From assembly GCA_029863035.1 (NCBI GenBank), contig JAOTWH010000100.1:1-7756 (forward strand): a stretch of 7,756 bases of DNA. The letters run 5' to 3'. A program made the position numbers and the translations under genes. Below are positions 1 to 6,256 of this stretch, piece after piece. Each line of letters begins with the position of its first letter. Positions within the stretch are counted from its first letter, which is position 1. Origin of the DNA: Acidimicrobiia bacterium (lineage in GTDB: Bacteria; Actinomycetota; Acidimicrobiia; UBA5794; JAOTWH01). The notes below the pieces were generated by a model. It searched no databases. It was given only the letters and a program-made list of their open reading frames with translations, and was not told where the DNA came from.

Positions 1-446
1 AGATGATCGAAGAGGTGCGACGCCAGTTCCGCGAGATCCCCGGCCTGCGCGAGGGAGTAGAAGGCGTCAAGCCGGAGTATGCCAAGTGCGTGGATATCTC
101 CACCGCTTCTTCATTGCGGGCCATGGTCATCCCGGGCGCACTGACTATCGCTCTGCCGCTCACCATCGGGTTCATCGATACCCAGGCCCTCGGTGGATTC
201 CTGGCAGGAGCACTGGTGACCGGCTTCCTGCTTGCCATCTTCATGGCCAACGCCGGGGGAGCGTGGGACAACGCCAAGAAGCTGATCGAGGGCGGCGCCT
301 TCGGCGGCAAGGGATCTGAGTCCCACAAGGCTGCTGTGGTGGGCGACACCATCGGCGACCCGTTCAAGGACACAGCCGGCCCCGCCATGAACATCGTCAT
401 CAAGGTGATGACGATCGTCAGCCTGATCTTCGCGACCGCGTTCTAG
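1..446 (+). CDS. hppA: membrane-bound H+-translocating pyrophosphatase, C-terminal part (5' truncated)
   Basis: This is the last 147 or so residues of an integral-membrane pyrophosphatase, which splits PPi to two phosphates and pumps H+ (in some relatives Na+) across the membrane. The full family protein is about 700-800 residues, so most lies upstream. Counting from the ATG at base 3, which is an internal Met and not the true start, two hydrophobic helices lie at about 40-58 and 62-82. Next comes the family's last conserved acidic block, GGAWDNAKK (D89, K92, K93) and [14 protein letters not shown] (D115, D119, K122, D123). These match the Mg-PPi binding Asp/Lys residues of plant and bacterial enzymes. 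A final helix at about 128-146 ends at the C-terminus, as is usual. The segment that separates K+-dependent from K+-independent enzymes is not in the window, so the subtype cannot be called. Nothing looks broken. The next gene downstream is convergent. Confidence 0.96.
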   Translation, partial: MIEEVRRQFREIPGLREGVEGVKPEYAKCVDISTASSLRAMVIPGALTIALPLTIGFIDTQALGGFLAGALVTGFLLAIFMANAGGAWDNAKKLIEGGAFGGKGSESHKAAVVGDTIGDPFKDTAGPAMNIVIKVMTIVSLIFATAF

Positions 447-458
447 TTCCTCTTGGGC

Positions 459-504
459 CGCATTCGGCCTCGTCGGATCTTGACGCGCCAGATGGCCGAA
501 TGCG
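459..504 (+). terminator. inverted repeat after hppA, possible transcription end
   Basis: CGCATTCGGCC (459-469) and GGCCGAATGCG (494-504) are perfect 11-bp inverted arms with 24 bases between them, starting 12 bases after the hppA stop. A competing small hairpin exists inside the first arm (GGCCG 456-460 with CGGCC 465-469). A second pair, GCGCCA (485-490) with TGGCGC (513-518), overlaps the loop. No T-run follows, so this is not a textbook intrinsic terminator. Its place right behind the gene suggests it protects or ends the hppA transcript, which is inference. Confidence 0.45.
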
Positions 505-582
505 ATCCCGGCTGGCGCCTAGTCAGGATGTGAATCGTGGCTCGGGCGCAGCCCTCGCCTTGAGCCAACCCCGCGTTTCCTA

Positions 583-606
583 CTCCCGCGAAGCGGGGGA
601 AGTACC
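583..606 (+). repeat. REP-like palindrome, head hairpin copy A1
   Basis: CTCCCGC (583-589), loop GAA, GCGGGGGAAG (593-602), then TACC. The arms pair with one G-T wobble. The same unit recurs at 621-643 with loop TT, so this is a partial copy of the larger element there. It is part of a four-hairpin cluster filling the gap between two convergent genes. Confidence 0.75.
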
Positions 607-620
607 CGAGTTCTTCCCTT

Positions 621-674
621 CTCCCGCTTGCGGGGGAAGTACCTCGGGCCGGAGGCCCGAGGGGATGGGGGAGC
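621..674 (+). repeat. REP-like element, left copy (head hairpin A2 plus tail hairpin)
   Basis: The head hairpin CTCCCGC-TT-GCGGGGGAAG (621-639) and TACC lead into a perfect tail hairpin: CTCGGGCC (643-650), loop GGA, GGCCCGAG (654-661). The element closes with GGGGGAGC (667-674). Bases 630-674 are a 45-base unit that reappears, inverted and at the same length, at 718-762. By my count 29 of 45 positions agree, with the outer 8 bases at each end fully conserved. This is how REP/BIME-type repeats are built. No REP-associated transposase is in the window. Confidence 0.75.
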
Positions 675-717
675 GGACCCTGCGAGGCCTGTCGCGCGTT
701 GGGAGTCCCGAACATCA

Positions 718-780
718 GCTCCCCCTCCGACCTCGGCCAAAGGCCTCGGCCACCTCCCCCGCCCTTCGGGCGGTGGAGGA
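718..780 (-). repeat. REP-like element, right inverted copy (tail plus head hairpin C1)
   Basis: Read on the minus strand, a head hairpin (780 to about 751; inner arms CCGCCC and GGGCGG at 759-773 around a 3-base loop) runs into a 45-base unit, 762-718. That unit begins GCGGGGGAGG, has a GGCC-TTT-GGCC inner hairpin (745-735), and ends GGGGGAGC. It lines up without gaps to 630-674. The inner stem sequence differs but still folds, as expected if structure rather than sequence is kept. A 43-base spacer (675-717) separates the two units. Confidence 0.75.
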
Positions 781-805
781 AAAGAGACTCGATTTGCGGC
801 ATCGA

Positions 806-834
806 CACCTCCCCGCCCTGCGGGCGGTGGAGGA
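806..834 (-). repeat. REP-like head hairpin copy C2, next to the small gene's stop codon
   Basis: This copy is nearly identical to 751-780: same CACCTCCCC start, CCGCCC-TGC-GGGCGG core (814-827) and GGTGGAGGA end, with one C fewer and a different loop. It lies one base beyond the TGA (836-838) of the minus-strand gene, so the 3' end of that transcript would fold into this hairpin. It may block RNA decay or help termination. On the minus strand the nearest T-run (CTCTTTTCC, about 787-779) is too far away to form a classic terminator with it. Confidence 0.7.
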
Positions 835-835
835 A

Positions 836-1045
836 TCACTCAGGCAATTCCGTCGGATCGTCGGGCTCTGGAAGGCGTTGGTTCATTTTCTCGCGGCTCT
901 TCCAGTACTCATCCTCGGTTTTGCGACGAGTGCGCCGCATCACCAGGTAAAGGCCAACGATGACGCCGAAGATGATGGCGATAATCACCGCCTCCCCCGT
1001 CGTTTCCGGGATGGGAAGAGGCACGGAAGTAGTGGTGCTGCCCAC
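836..1045 (-). CDS. small single-pass membrane protein, function unknown
   Basis: I do not recognise a family. Read from the GTG at 1045-1043 it gives 69 residues: a short Ser/Thr/Pro-rich N-terminus (about 1-17), one hydrophobic helix (about 19-36, AVIIAIIFGVIVGLYLVM), then a basic stop-transfer cluster RRTRRK (37-42). A charged tail ending PEPDDPTELPE follows. The positive-inside rule places the tail in the cytoplasm. The frame is open up to an ATG at 1174, but that start would run about 108 bases antisense into the phosphatase gene, and the extra 43 residues look like junk. The GTG is preferred because a TAGGCT box (1058-1053) lies 7 bases before it, fitting a leaderless mRNA. Its amino-acid pattern (TM, basic cluster, amphipathic tail) supports a real gene, but with no recognised relative this remains tentative. 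Confidence 0.62.
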   Translation of the reverse strand: MGSTTTSVPLPIPETTGEAVIIAIIFGVIVGLYLVMRRTRRKTEDEYWKSREKMNQRLPEPDDPTELPE

Positions 1046-1051
1046 CCCACC

Positions 1052-1058
1052 TAGCCTA
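1052..1058. promoter_or_regulatory. overlapping divergent -10 boxes
   Basis: On the + strand TAGCCT (1052-1057) ends 9 bases before the phosphatase ATG (1067). On the minus strand TAGGCT (1058-1053) ends 7 bases before the small gene's GTG (1045). Both fit the actinobacterial TANNNT -10 pattern, and neither start has a usable Shine-Dalgarno, so both mRNAs may be leaderless. The boxes share five base pairs, so polymerase cannot occupy both at once. No good -35 is visible on either side. Confidence 0.5.
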
Positions 1059-1066
1059 AGTCCGCT

Positions 1067-2290
1067 ATGCCAGCTCACATCACGCTGCTTCGTCACGCCG
1101 AGACCGAGGCCAACGCAGCCGACATATGGCAGGGCTGGGGTGACGCGCCGTTGACCGAGGCCGGCGCTGGCCAAGCCATGGAGGCCGGCAGGCGGCTGGC
1201 CAAGCGATCCTTTGACGTGGTCGTCGCCTCGGATCTCGGCCGGACCATGGCGACGGCATCGCTGGCGGGGTTGGATCCCGTTACCGACCCAGCCTGGCGC
1301 GAGCTCGAGATGGGGCAGTGGGACGGAATGGCCAGGACGGAGATCTTCGATCGGTTCCCCGACCAGCTGTCTGAGCTGCGCTCAGTCGACATCCGGTGGG
1401 GAGGCGGTGAGACCTACGGAGAGTTCACCGAGAGGGTTGACGCCGCGTTCAGCGAACTAGCCGACAGTCTCGGCGAAGACGGCACGGCCCTGGTGGTCAC
1501 TCATGGCGGGGCGATCCTCGCCATCGTGTCCGGGCTCTTGGGTTTTCGATCATCTGCCGAGGCGTGGCCAATTGGACATGTCTTCAACACCTCGATGACG
1601 ACCATCTCTCAACGGGGCGCCACGCGGCGAATCGAGGTGTTCAACGATGCCGCCCACCTCGACCTGGACTCCCAACGCCAGCACTTCAGCGGTCCCGAGG
1701 CGGTGCTGATGCGCCACGGCGCCACGCTTGCCAACGAAGCGGGCAAGTGGCACGGGGTAACCGATGGGCCAATGAGCGGCAACGGCGACAAACAGGCAGC
1801 ACTGCTCGGCCGATGGCGCGACGACCTCGTTGAGATCTGGCACTCGCCGCTGCAGCGGGCGCGCCGCACCGCCGAGATCCTCGCCGGCGAGCGGGTTGTA
1901 CCCATCGACGAAGACCAACGGCTCATCGAGTTCGACTACGGCTCGTGGGAAGACCTGACCACGGCCGAGATCGAACAGGAGTATTCGGAGCAATGGAGCC
2001 GTTATCGGGCCGGCGACGACGTGCCACGGGGAGGTACGGGAGACACCACTGCAGTTGTGTCGGAGCGGATGAGCCGAGCCGTCATGGCACGGGCGAACGG
2101 CACGGGTCGAGTGGGATTCGTATCTCACGGCGGGTCCATCCGGTCATACGTGACTGGGGTGCTCGGCCTGCAAGCTCAAGGGCGCTTCCTGCTCGCCGAC
2201 CTGAACAACACGTCGGCCTCCACTGTGACACTCACCGAGCGAGGCCCGGTACTCAACGACTACAACCTCACTCCTCACCTCGAGGAGTAG
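1067..2290 (+). CDS. tandem two-domain histidine phosphatase (phosphoglycerate-mutase-like superfamily)
   Basis: A 407-residue soluble protein with no signal peptide or membrane helix, made of two complete histidine-phosphatase domains. Domain 1 (about 1-190) has LLRHAET (nucleophile H10, R9), SDLGRT (R59), the acid-donor segment RELEMGQWDG (E79) and VVTHGG (H146). Domain 2 (about 210-400) has LMRHGAT (R216, H217), SPLQRARRTAEI (R264), LIEFDYGSWED (E288) and FVSHGG (H354). Both catalytic sets look intact. Members usually have one such domain of about 200 residues. The family acts on phosphosugars, phosphoglycerate, alpha-ribazole phosphate and similar small phosphates through a phosphohistidine; the substrate here is unknown. 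ATG 1067 is the first start after an in-frame TAG at 1052. The GT4 gene follows after 2 bp, pointing to a shared operon and possibly a role in phosphoglycolipid or phosphoglycoside synthesis. Confidence 0.93.
   Translation: MPAHITLLRHAETEANAADIWQGWGDAPLTEAGAGQAMEAGRRLAKRSFDVVVASDLGRTMATASLAGLDPVTDPAWRELEMGQWDGMARTEIFDRFPDQLSELRSVDIRWGGGETYGEFTERVDAAFSELADSLGEDGTALVVTHGGAILAIVSGLLGFRSSAEAWPIGHVFNTSMTTISQRGATRRIEVFNDAAHLDLDSQRQHFSGPEAVLMRHGATLANEAGKWHGVTDGPMSGNGDKQAALLGRWRDDLVEIWHSPLQRARRTAEILAGERVVPIDEDQRLIEFDYGSWEDLTTAEIEQEYSEQWSRYRAGDDVPRGGTGDTTAVVSERMSRAVMARANGTGRVGFVSHGGSIRSYVTGVLGLQAQGRFLLADLNNTSASTVTLTERGPVLNDYNLTPHLEE
2282..2287 (+). promoter_or_regulatory. Shine-Dalgarno for the glycosyltransferase, inside the upstream gene
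   Basis: GAGGAG lies in the last codons of the phosphatase gene, 5 bases before ATG 2293, and only 2 bases separate stop and start. This fixes the glycosyltransferase start, although the same frame is open back to about 1945, and it predicts translational coupling of the pair. Confidence 0.8.
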
Positions 2291-2292
2291 CG

Positions 2293-3360
2293 ATGCGTCT
2301 GGCGGTACTCACCAACGACTTCCCTCCCAAACCTGGAGGTATCCAGCAGTATCTGGGCGGATTGGTCGATGCGTATCCGCACCCCCTCTTGGTCCTTGCA
2401 CCATCGGACGCCAGGGCCGAGCCGGATATCGGTGTGGTACGCCATCACAGCCAGTTCATGTGGCCTACCCGAAGCGTTCGGTCCTGGGCCGAGCGAGAGC
2501 TGAAGGAGTTCGGGGCCGAAGCCATCGTGTTCGGCGCTCCCTATCCGCTGGCCAGGCTGGGGCCTTCGTTGTCGGATCGACTTGGCATTCCGTACGTGGT
2601 ACTTGCCCACGGCGCCGAGGTCACTATGCCCGCGGCGATCCCCGGCCTACGGCAGTGGGTGGCCGGTCCCATGCGCCGCGCCGATGCCAGGCTGGCATTG
2701 AGCGGGTTCACGGCCCGAGCTGTGGAGCGCATTACCGGCGAGGCCGTAGACGTCATCGGAACGGGAGTCCACACAGGTGAGCGTTCGCTGAGATCCGAGC
2801 CGGGATCGACCGTCGGTTGCGTCAGCAGGTTCGTTCCGCGCAAAGGCCAGCACCGCCTGATCAAGGCCGCTGCCCGACTCATCAGCGACGGTCGCCGTCT
2901 CGAGTTGCTTTTCGTCGGGAAGGGGCGAACCGAGAGGGCGTTGCGGCGCCTCGCTGCTCGCCTCGATGTGCCTGCCCGCTTTGAGGTCGATGTTCCGTGG
3001 GATCGTCTTGGGGAGCTCTACGGCGAGATGGATATCTTCGCCATGCCGTGCAAGTCGCGCTGGTTCGGTCTCGAAGCCGAGGGACTGGGGCTGGTCTACC
3101 TCGAAGCTGCGGCCGCAGGATTGCCGGTGGTGGCGGGTGACTCGGGGGGCGCTCCCGAAACGGTCGTGCCGGGACGGACTGGTTTCGTCGTTTCCAGACA
3201 GAGTGATCTGATTGAGGCGCTCGATCTGTTGTTAGCCGACCAAGCGCGAGCGCGCCAAATGGGCATCGAGGGCAGGGAGCGGGTCTTGGCCGACTTCACC
3301 TGGGATCGCACAGTAGATCGGTTACTAGCCGTGCTGGGCCGGGTCTCTGACCCGAAATAG
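2293..3360 (+). CDS. GT4 family glycosyltransferase, PimB'-like (probable GDP-mannose-dependent mannosyltransferase)
   Basis: A 355-residue GT-B retaining glycosyltransferase that moves a sugar, probably mannose from GDP-mannose, to a lipid-linked or polar acceptor at the inner face of the membrane. The N-terminal lobe (about 1-165) starts TNDFPPKPGGIQQYLGG, the glycine-rich loop signature of mycobacterial PimB' (phosphatidylinositol monomannoside mannosyltransferase), and carries AHGAEV (H106). The C-terminal lobe (about 170-340) has SRFVPRKGQ (R179 and K184, which contact the nucleotide phosphates in relatives), the EX7E motif E263-E271 in EAEGLGLVYLEA, and AGDSGGAPETV. Mycobacterial PimB' is about 30 residues longer; the shortening is mostly in the N-terminal lobe. 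No signal peptide or helix is visible. GT4 enzymes change acceptor easily, so the phosphatidylinositol acceptor is inferred. It sits 2 bp behind the phosphatase gene and 85 bp before topA. Confidence 0.92.
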   Translation: MRLAVLTNDFPPKPGGIQQYLGGLVDAYPHPLLVLAPSDARAEPDIGVVRHHSQFMWPTRSVRSWAERELKEFGAEAIVFGAPYPLARLGPSLSDRLGIPYVVLAHGAEVTMPAAIPGLRQWVAGPMRRADARLALSGFTARAVERITGEAVDVIGTGVHTGERSLRSEPGSTVGCVSRFVPRKGQHRLIKAAARLISDGRRLELLFVGKGRTERALRRLAARLDVPARFEVDVPWDRLGELYGEMDIFAMPCKSRWFGLEAEGLGLVYLEAAAAGLPVVAGDSGGAPETVVPGRTGFVVSRQSDLIEALDLLLADQARARQMGIEGRERVLADFTWDRTVDRLLAVLGRVSDPK

Positions 3361-3383
3361 CGCTGTCTGTCCGCATCGTGGAA

Positions 3384-3445
3384 TATGCTCCGGCGCCAGG
3401 GACTTGTTCATGCTTCTGCGTTGAACCCATCGATCCCCTGGACCC
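3384..3445 (+). promoter_or_regulatory. topA leader with candidate -10 and a four-codon upstream ORF
   Basis: TATGCT (3384-3389) is the best -10 in the 85-bp gap and would give a leader of about 50 bases; no convincing -35 precedes it. In that leader AGGGA (3398-3402) sits 7 bases before ATG 3410, which opens Met-Leu-Leu-Arg-stop (3410-3424), in the same frame as topA and 21 bases upstream of it. topA's own start has only a weak TGGA at 3439-3442. The tiny ORF may tune topA translation, but this is conjecture from spacing alone. Confidence 0.35.
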
Positions 3446-6220
3446 ATGAAACTCGTAGTCGTCGAGTCGCCCACAAAAGCGAGAACCATCTCCCAGTTCC
3501 TCGGAGAAGATTTCGTCGTGGAATCTTCCGTTGGCCACATTCGCGACCTGCCTCGCAACGCGGCGGACGTACCCGAGTCGTACAAGGGCCAGAAGTGGGC
3601 CCGCCTCGGCGTCGACACAGAGAACGACTTCAAGGCGCTTTACATCGTGCCGCAAGACAAGAAGAAACAGGTGACCAAGCTCAAGAAGCTGCTGAAGGAA
3701 GCGGACGAGCTCTACCTGGCAACCGACGAAGACCGCGAGGGCGAATCGATCGCTTGGCATCTGCTTGAGGTGCTCAACCCGAAGAAGATGGAAGTCAAGC
3801 GCATGGTGTTCCACGAGATCACACCGGCAGCCATCGAGCACGCCCTTGAAGCGACCAGAGACTTAGACCGCAGGCTGGTGGACGCCCAGGAGGCCCGCCG
3901 CATCCTTGACCGGTTATTTGGCTACGAGGTGTCCCCCGTCCTCTGGAAGAAGGTGAAGCCGAGGCTGTCCGCAGGCAGGGTGCAGAGCCCCTCTGTGCGC
4001 ATCATCGTGCAGCGCGAGCGCGAGCGCATGGCGTTCAACAGCGCGTCGTATTGGGACATAGAGGGAGTCTTCACCACCGACGATGCCAAGGCTCCCAAGA
4101 TGGGTGCCACTTTGGTTTCGGTCGACGGCACCCGAGTGGCTTCCGGCAAAGACTTCGGTGCCAGCGGTGAATCGAAGGGGAAAGATGTCCTGGTCTTCGA
4201 CGAGGTGGGCGCCAACGAGCTGGCGACCTCGCTGTCGGGCGTCGACTTCTCGGTGCGGAGCATCGAAAGCAAGCCGTACTCCCGCTCGCCGTCACCCCCC
4301 TTCCGCACATCCACCCTGCAACAGGAGGCAGGGAGGAAGCTGCGCTTCACGTCGCGCCGCACCATGCAGGTTGCCCAACGCTTGTACGAGCAGGGCTACA
4401 TCACATACATGCGCACCGACTCGATCAATCTCTCCGATGCGGCGATAGCCTCCGCTCGGTCGTTGGCAGTCTCGCTCTATGGCGCCGAGTTCGTCCCAGA
4501 CCAACCTCGGGTATGGAAGGGCAAGGTAAAGAACGCCCAGGAGGCCCACGAGGCCATCCGTCCCGCCGGCGACTCCTTCCGCACTCCCGACGCGGTCAAG
4601 AAAGAGGTGTCGGTGGAGGAAGCGAAGCTCTACGACCTCATCTGGAAACGCACCGTGGCGTCGGAGATGAAGGACGCCAAGGGGGAGAGCGTCAAGGTGC
4701 TGTTGGGGGCGATAGCCAAGGACAGACGAAACGCCGAGTTCGCCGCGAGCGGCAAGATCATCAGCTTCCCCGGGTTCATGCGTGCGTACGTGGAGGGGGC
4801 AGACGATCCCGATGCCGAGCTCGAGGACCAGGAGCGCCGGCTGCCCCTGATGAAGGAAGGCGACCCCCTCAACGTGTTGGAGTTGGAGCCAAAAGGTCAC
4901 GAAACCAAACCCCCGGCCCGATACACGGAGGCAACGCTTATCAAGCGCCTCGAGGAGTTGGGAATCGGGCGACCTTCCACCTACGCCTCCATCATCAGCA
5001 CCGTTCAGGATCGCGGCTACGTGTGGAAGAAGGGCAGCGCCCTGGTCCCGTCCTTTACCGCGTTCGCCACCGTGGCGCTGCTCGAGCAGCACTTCCCCGA
5101 CCTGGTCGACTACGCCTTCACGGCCAAGATGGAAGAAGAGCTCGACGAGATAGCAAACGGGGAGAAGGAGTACATCCCCTACCTATCCGCTTTCTACTTC
5201 GGCAACGGCACTCCGGGGCTCAAGTCCATGGTTGACAAGCGGCTGGAGGAGATCGACGCCAAGGCGATCAACAGCATTCCCCTTGGCAAGAATCAGGACG
5301 GCGTCGAGATCTTGGCCCGAGTCGGTCGCTACGGGCCCTATCTACAGCGGGGCGAGGACACCGTCTCCATTGCCGAGGATGTCGCCCCCGACGAACTCAA
5401 CGCCGAGATCGCGGAAGAACTGCTCAACGCCCCCAGCGGCGATCGCGAGCTCGGCAAGGATCCCGAGACCGGGGAGCCCGTGTTGGTCAAGACGGGTAGG
5501 TACGGACCATACGTGCAGCTCGGTACACCCGAGCCTGGTGGAAAAGAGAAGCCCAAGACCGCTTCGCTTTTCAAGACCATGGCTGTCGACACCGTCACCT
5601 TCGAAGAAGCCCTCAAGCTGCTGACCCAGCCGGTTGTTGTCGGAACCGATGCTGAATCTGGTGACGAGGTAACGGCTCAGAACGGCCGCTACGGGCCTTA
5701 TCTCAAGAAGGGCACCGATTCCCGAAGCCTCGAAGAAGAGGAGCAGATCTTCACCATCACGATGGCCGAGGCGGACGCTCTGTTCGCACAACCCAAACGG
5801 CGCCGCGGTCGGGCGAGTGCCGCTTTGCGAGAGCTCGGTGTGGACCCCATCACAGATAAGCCTGTTGTGGTGAAGGATGGCCGCTATGGCCCATACGTCA
5901 CCGACGGCGAGACCAACGCGTCGCTGCGGGCGGCGGACACCGTCGAAGAGGTGAACCTGGAAAGGGCCTCCGAGCTGTTGCAGGCCAGGCGGGAGAAGGT
6001 CGAGGGCATGCCTCCCAAGCCAAAGAAGGCCGCAAAGAAGAAAGCCCCGGCCAAGAAGAAGGCCGCTGCGAAGAAGGAGGCCCCTGCCAAGAAGGCGCCT
6101 GCCGCCAAGAAGAAGGAGACGGCGAAGAAGAGTGCGCCGGCCAAGAAGAAGCTCACCGCCGCCGAGAAGGCCCCAGCCACCAAAGCAGAGAAGGAAGACA
6201 AGTCGCCAGCCTCCGACTAA
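3446..6220 (+). CDS. topA: DNA topoisomerase I (type IA)
   Basis: A 924-residue cytoplasmic enzyme that relaxes negative supercoils by cutting and passing single strands. The TOPRIM domain (about 1-125) has VVVESPTKA (E7) and the Mg-binding DxDxE in ATDEDREGE (D94, D96, E98). SAGRVQSPSVR lies at 176-185. The nucleophile is Y321 in GYITYMRTDS, with R323 next to it. LGIGRPSTYASII (505-517) ends the conserved core. The C-terminal part holds four GRYGPY repeats (627, 684, 747, 812), the non-zinc DNA-binding type found in actinobacterial TopA. I see no cysteine in the whole protein, so no zinc ribbon. A Lys/Ala/Pro tail (about 857-924) closes it; in mycobacterial TopA such a tail binds DNA and aids strand passage and RNA polymerase contact. 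Length is close to the mycobacterial enzyme (about 934). ATG 3446 is forced: an in-frame TGA lies at 3422 with no other start between. Essential housekeeping gene. Confidence 0.98.
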   Translation: MKLVVVESPTKARTISQFLGEDFVVESSVGHIRDLPRNAADVPESYKGQKWARLGVDTENDFKALYIVPQDKKKQVTKLKKLLKEADELYLATDEDREGESIAWHLLEVLNPKKMEVKRMVFHEITPAAIEHALEATRDLDRRLVDAQEARRILDRLFGYEVSPVLWKKVKPRLSAGRVQSPSVRIIVQRERERMAFNSASYWDIEGVFTTDDAKAPKMGATLVSVDGTRVASGKDFGASGESKGKDVLVFDEVGANELATSLSGVDFSVRSIESKPYSRSPSPPFRTSTLQQEAGRKLRFTSRRTMQVAQRLYEQGYITYMRTDSINLSDAAIASARSLAVSLYGAEFVPDQPRVWKGKVKNAQEAHEAIRPAGDSFRTPDAVKKEVSVEEAKLYDLIWKRTVASEMKDAKGESVKVLLGAIAKDRRNAEFAASGKIISFPGFMRAYVEGADDPDAELEDQERRLPLMKEGDPLNVLELEPKGHETKPPARYTEATLIKRLEELGIGRPSTYASIISTVQDRGYVWKKGSALVPSFTAFATVALLEQHFPDLVDYAFTAKMEEELDEIANGEKEYIPYLSAFYFGNGTPGLKSMVDKRLEEIDAKAINSIPLGKNQDGVEILARVGRYGPYLQRGEDTVSIAEDVAPDELNAEIAEELLNAPSGDRELGKDPETGEPVLVKTGRYGPYVQLGTPEPGGKEKPKTASLFKTMAVDTVTFEEALKLLTQPVVVGTDAESGDEVTAQNGRYGPYLKKGTDSRSLEEEEQIFTITMAEADALFAQPKRRRGRASAALRELGVDPITDKPVVVKDGRYGPYVTDGETNASLRAADTVEEVNLERASELLQARREKVEGMPPKPKKAAKKKAPAKKKAAAKKEAPAKKAPAAKKKETAKKSAPAKKKLTAAEKAPATKAEKEDKSPASD
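6014..6217 (+). repeat. low-complexity Lys/Ala/Pro-coding tract in topA
   Basis: About 68 codons built from degenerate AAG-AAG-GCC-type units, giving KKAPAKK, KKAAAKK, KKEAPAKK and KKKETAKK blocks, resembling histone H1 tails. The first half is the most regular; the last 20 residues become mixed with Glu, Asp and Ser. Such tracts vary in length by slippage between close relatives. It is part of topA and not a separate element. Confidence 0.8.
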
Positions 6221-6229
6221 TAGCTCTAC

Positions 6230-6249
6230 CTAGGTGCTCGGCCTAGTGT
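6230..6249 (+). promoter_or_regulatory. candidate leaderless promoter for the MFS gene
   Basis: TAGTGT (6244-6249) lies 7 bases before ATG 6257, and no Shine-Dalgarno precedes the ATG, so transcription may start on the A of the start codon. The box is preceded by CC, as is the TAGCCT box at 1052. The inverted pair CTAGG (6230-6234) and CCTAG (6242-6246) overlaps the -10 and could be a small operator or chance. No -35 match is seen. Confidence 0.45.
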
Positions 6250-6256
6250 CCCTGTG

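Noticed and set aside
583..834. CRISPR array
   Set aside because: Only two similar units occur on each strand, they differ in spacing (38 and 55 bases) and loop, they are themselves strong palindromes, and no cas gene is nearby.
443..1054. Several overlapping reading frames on both strands across the hppA-distal gap (443-808 minus, 500-1054 plus, 519-839 minus, 628-963 plus)
   Set aside because: They run through the GC-rich palindromes, have Pro/Arg/Gly-rich composition, share no recognisable domain and overlap each other; GC-rich DNA with few stops explains them.
1046..1174. Longer start (ATG 1174) for the minus-strand small membrane protein
   Set aside because: It would add 43 low-quality residues antisense to the phosphatase N-terminus; the GTG at 1045 has a well-spaced -10 box.
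1945..2292. N-terminal extension of the glycosyltransferase frame
   Set aside because: The extension is out of frame with the phosphatase that clearly occupies this stretch; PimB' relatives begin at the MRLAVLTNDFPP segment, which has its own Shine-Dalgarno.
4292..5092. 266-codon minus-strand frame inside topA (and 6226-6825 minus inside the MFS gene)
   Set aside because: These are shadow frames opposite well-supported genes, with no domain, no start signal and biased composition.
6230..6246. Rho-independent terminator after topA
   Set aside because: The CTAGG/CCTAG stem is only 5 bp with a 7-base loop and no T-run; it overlaps the likely transporter -10 box instead.
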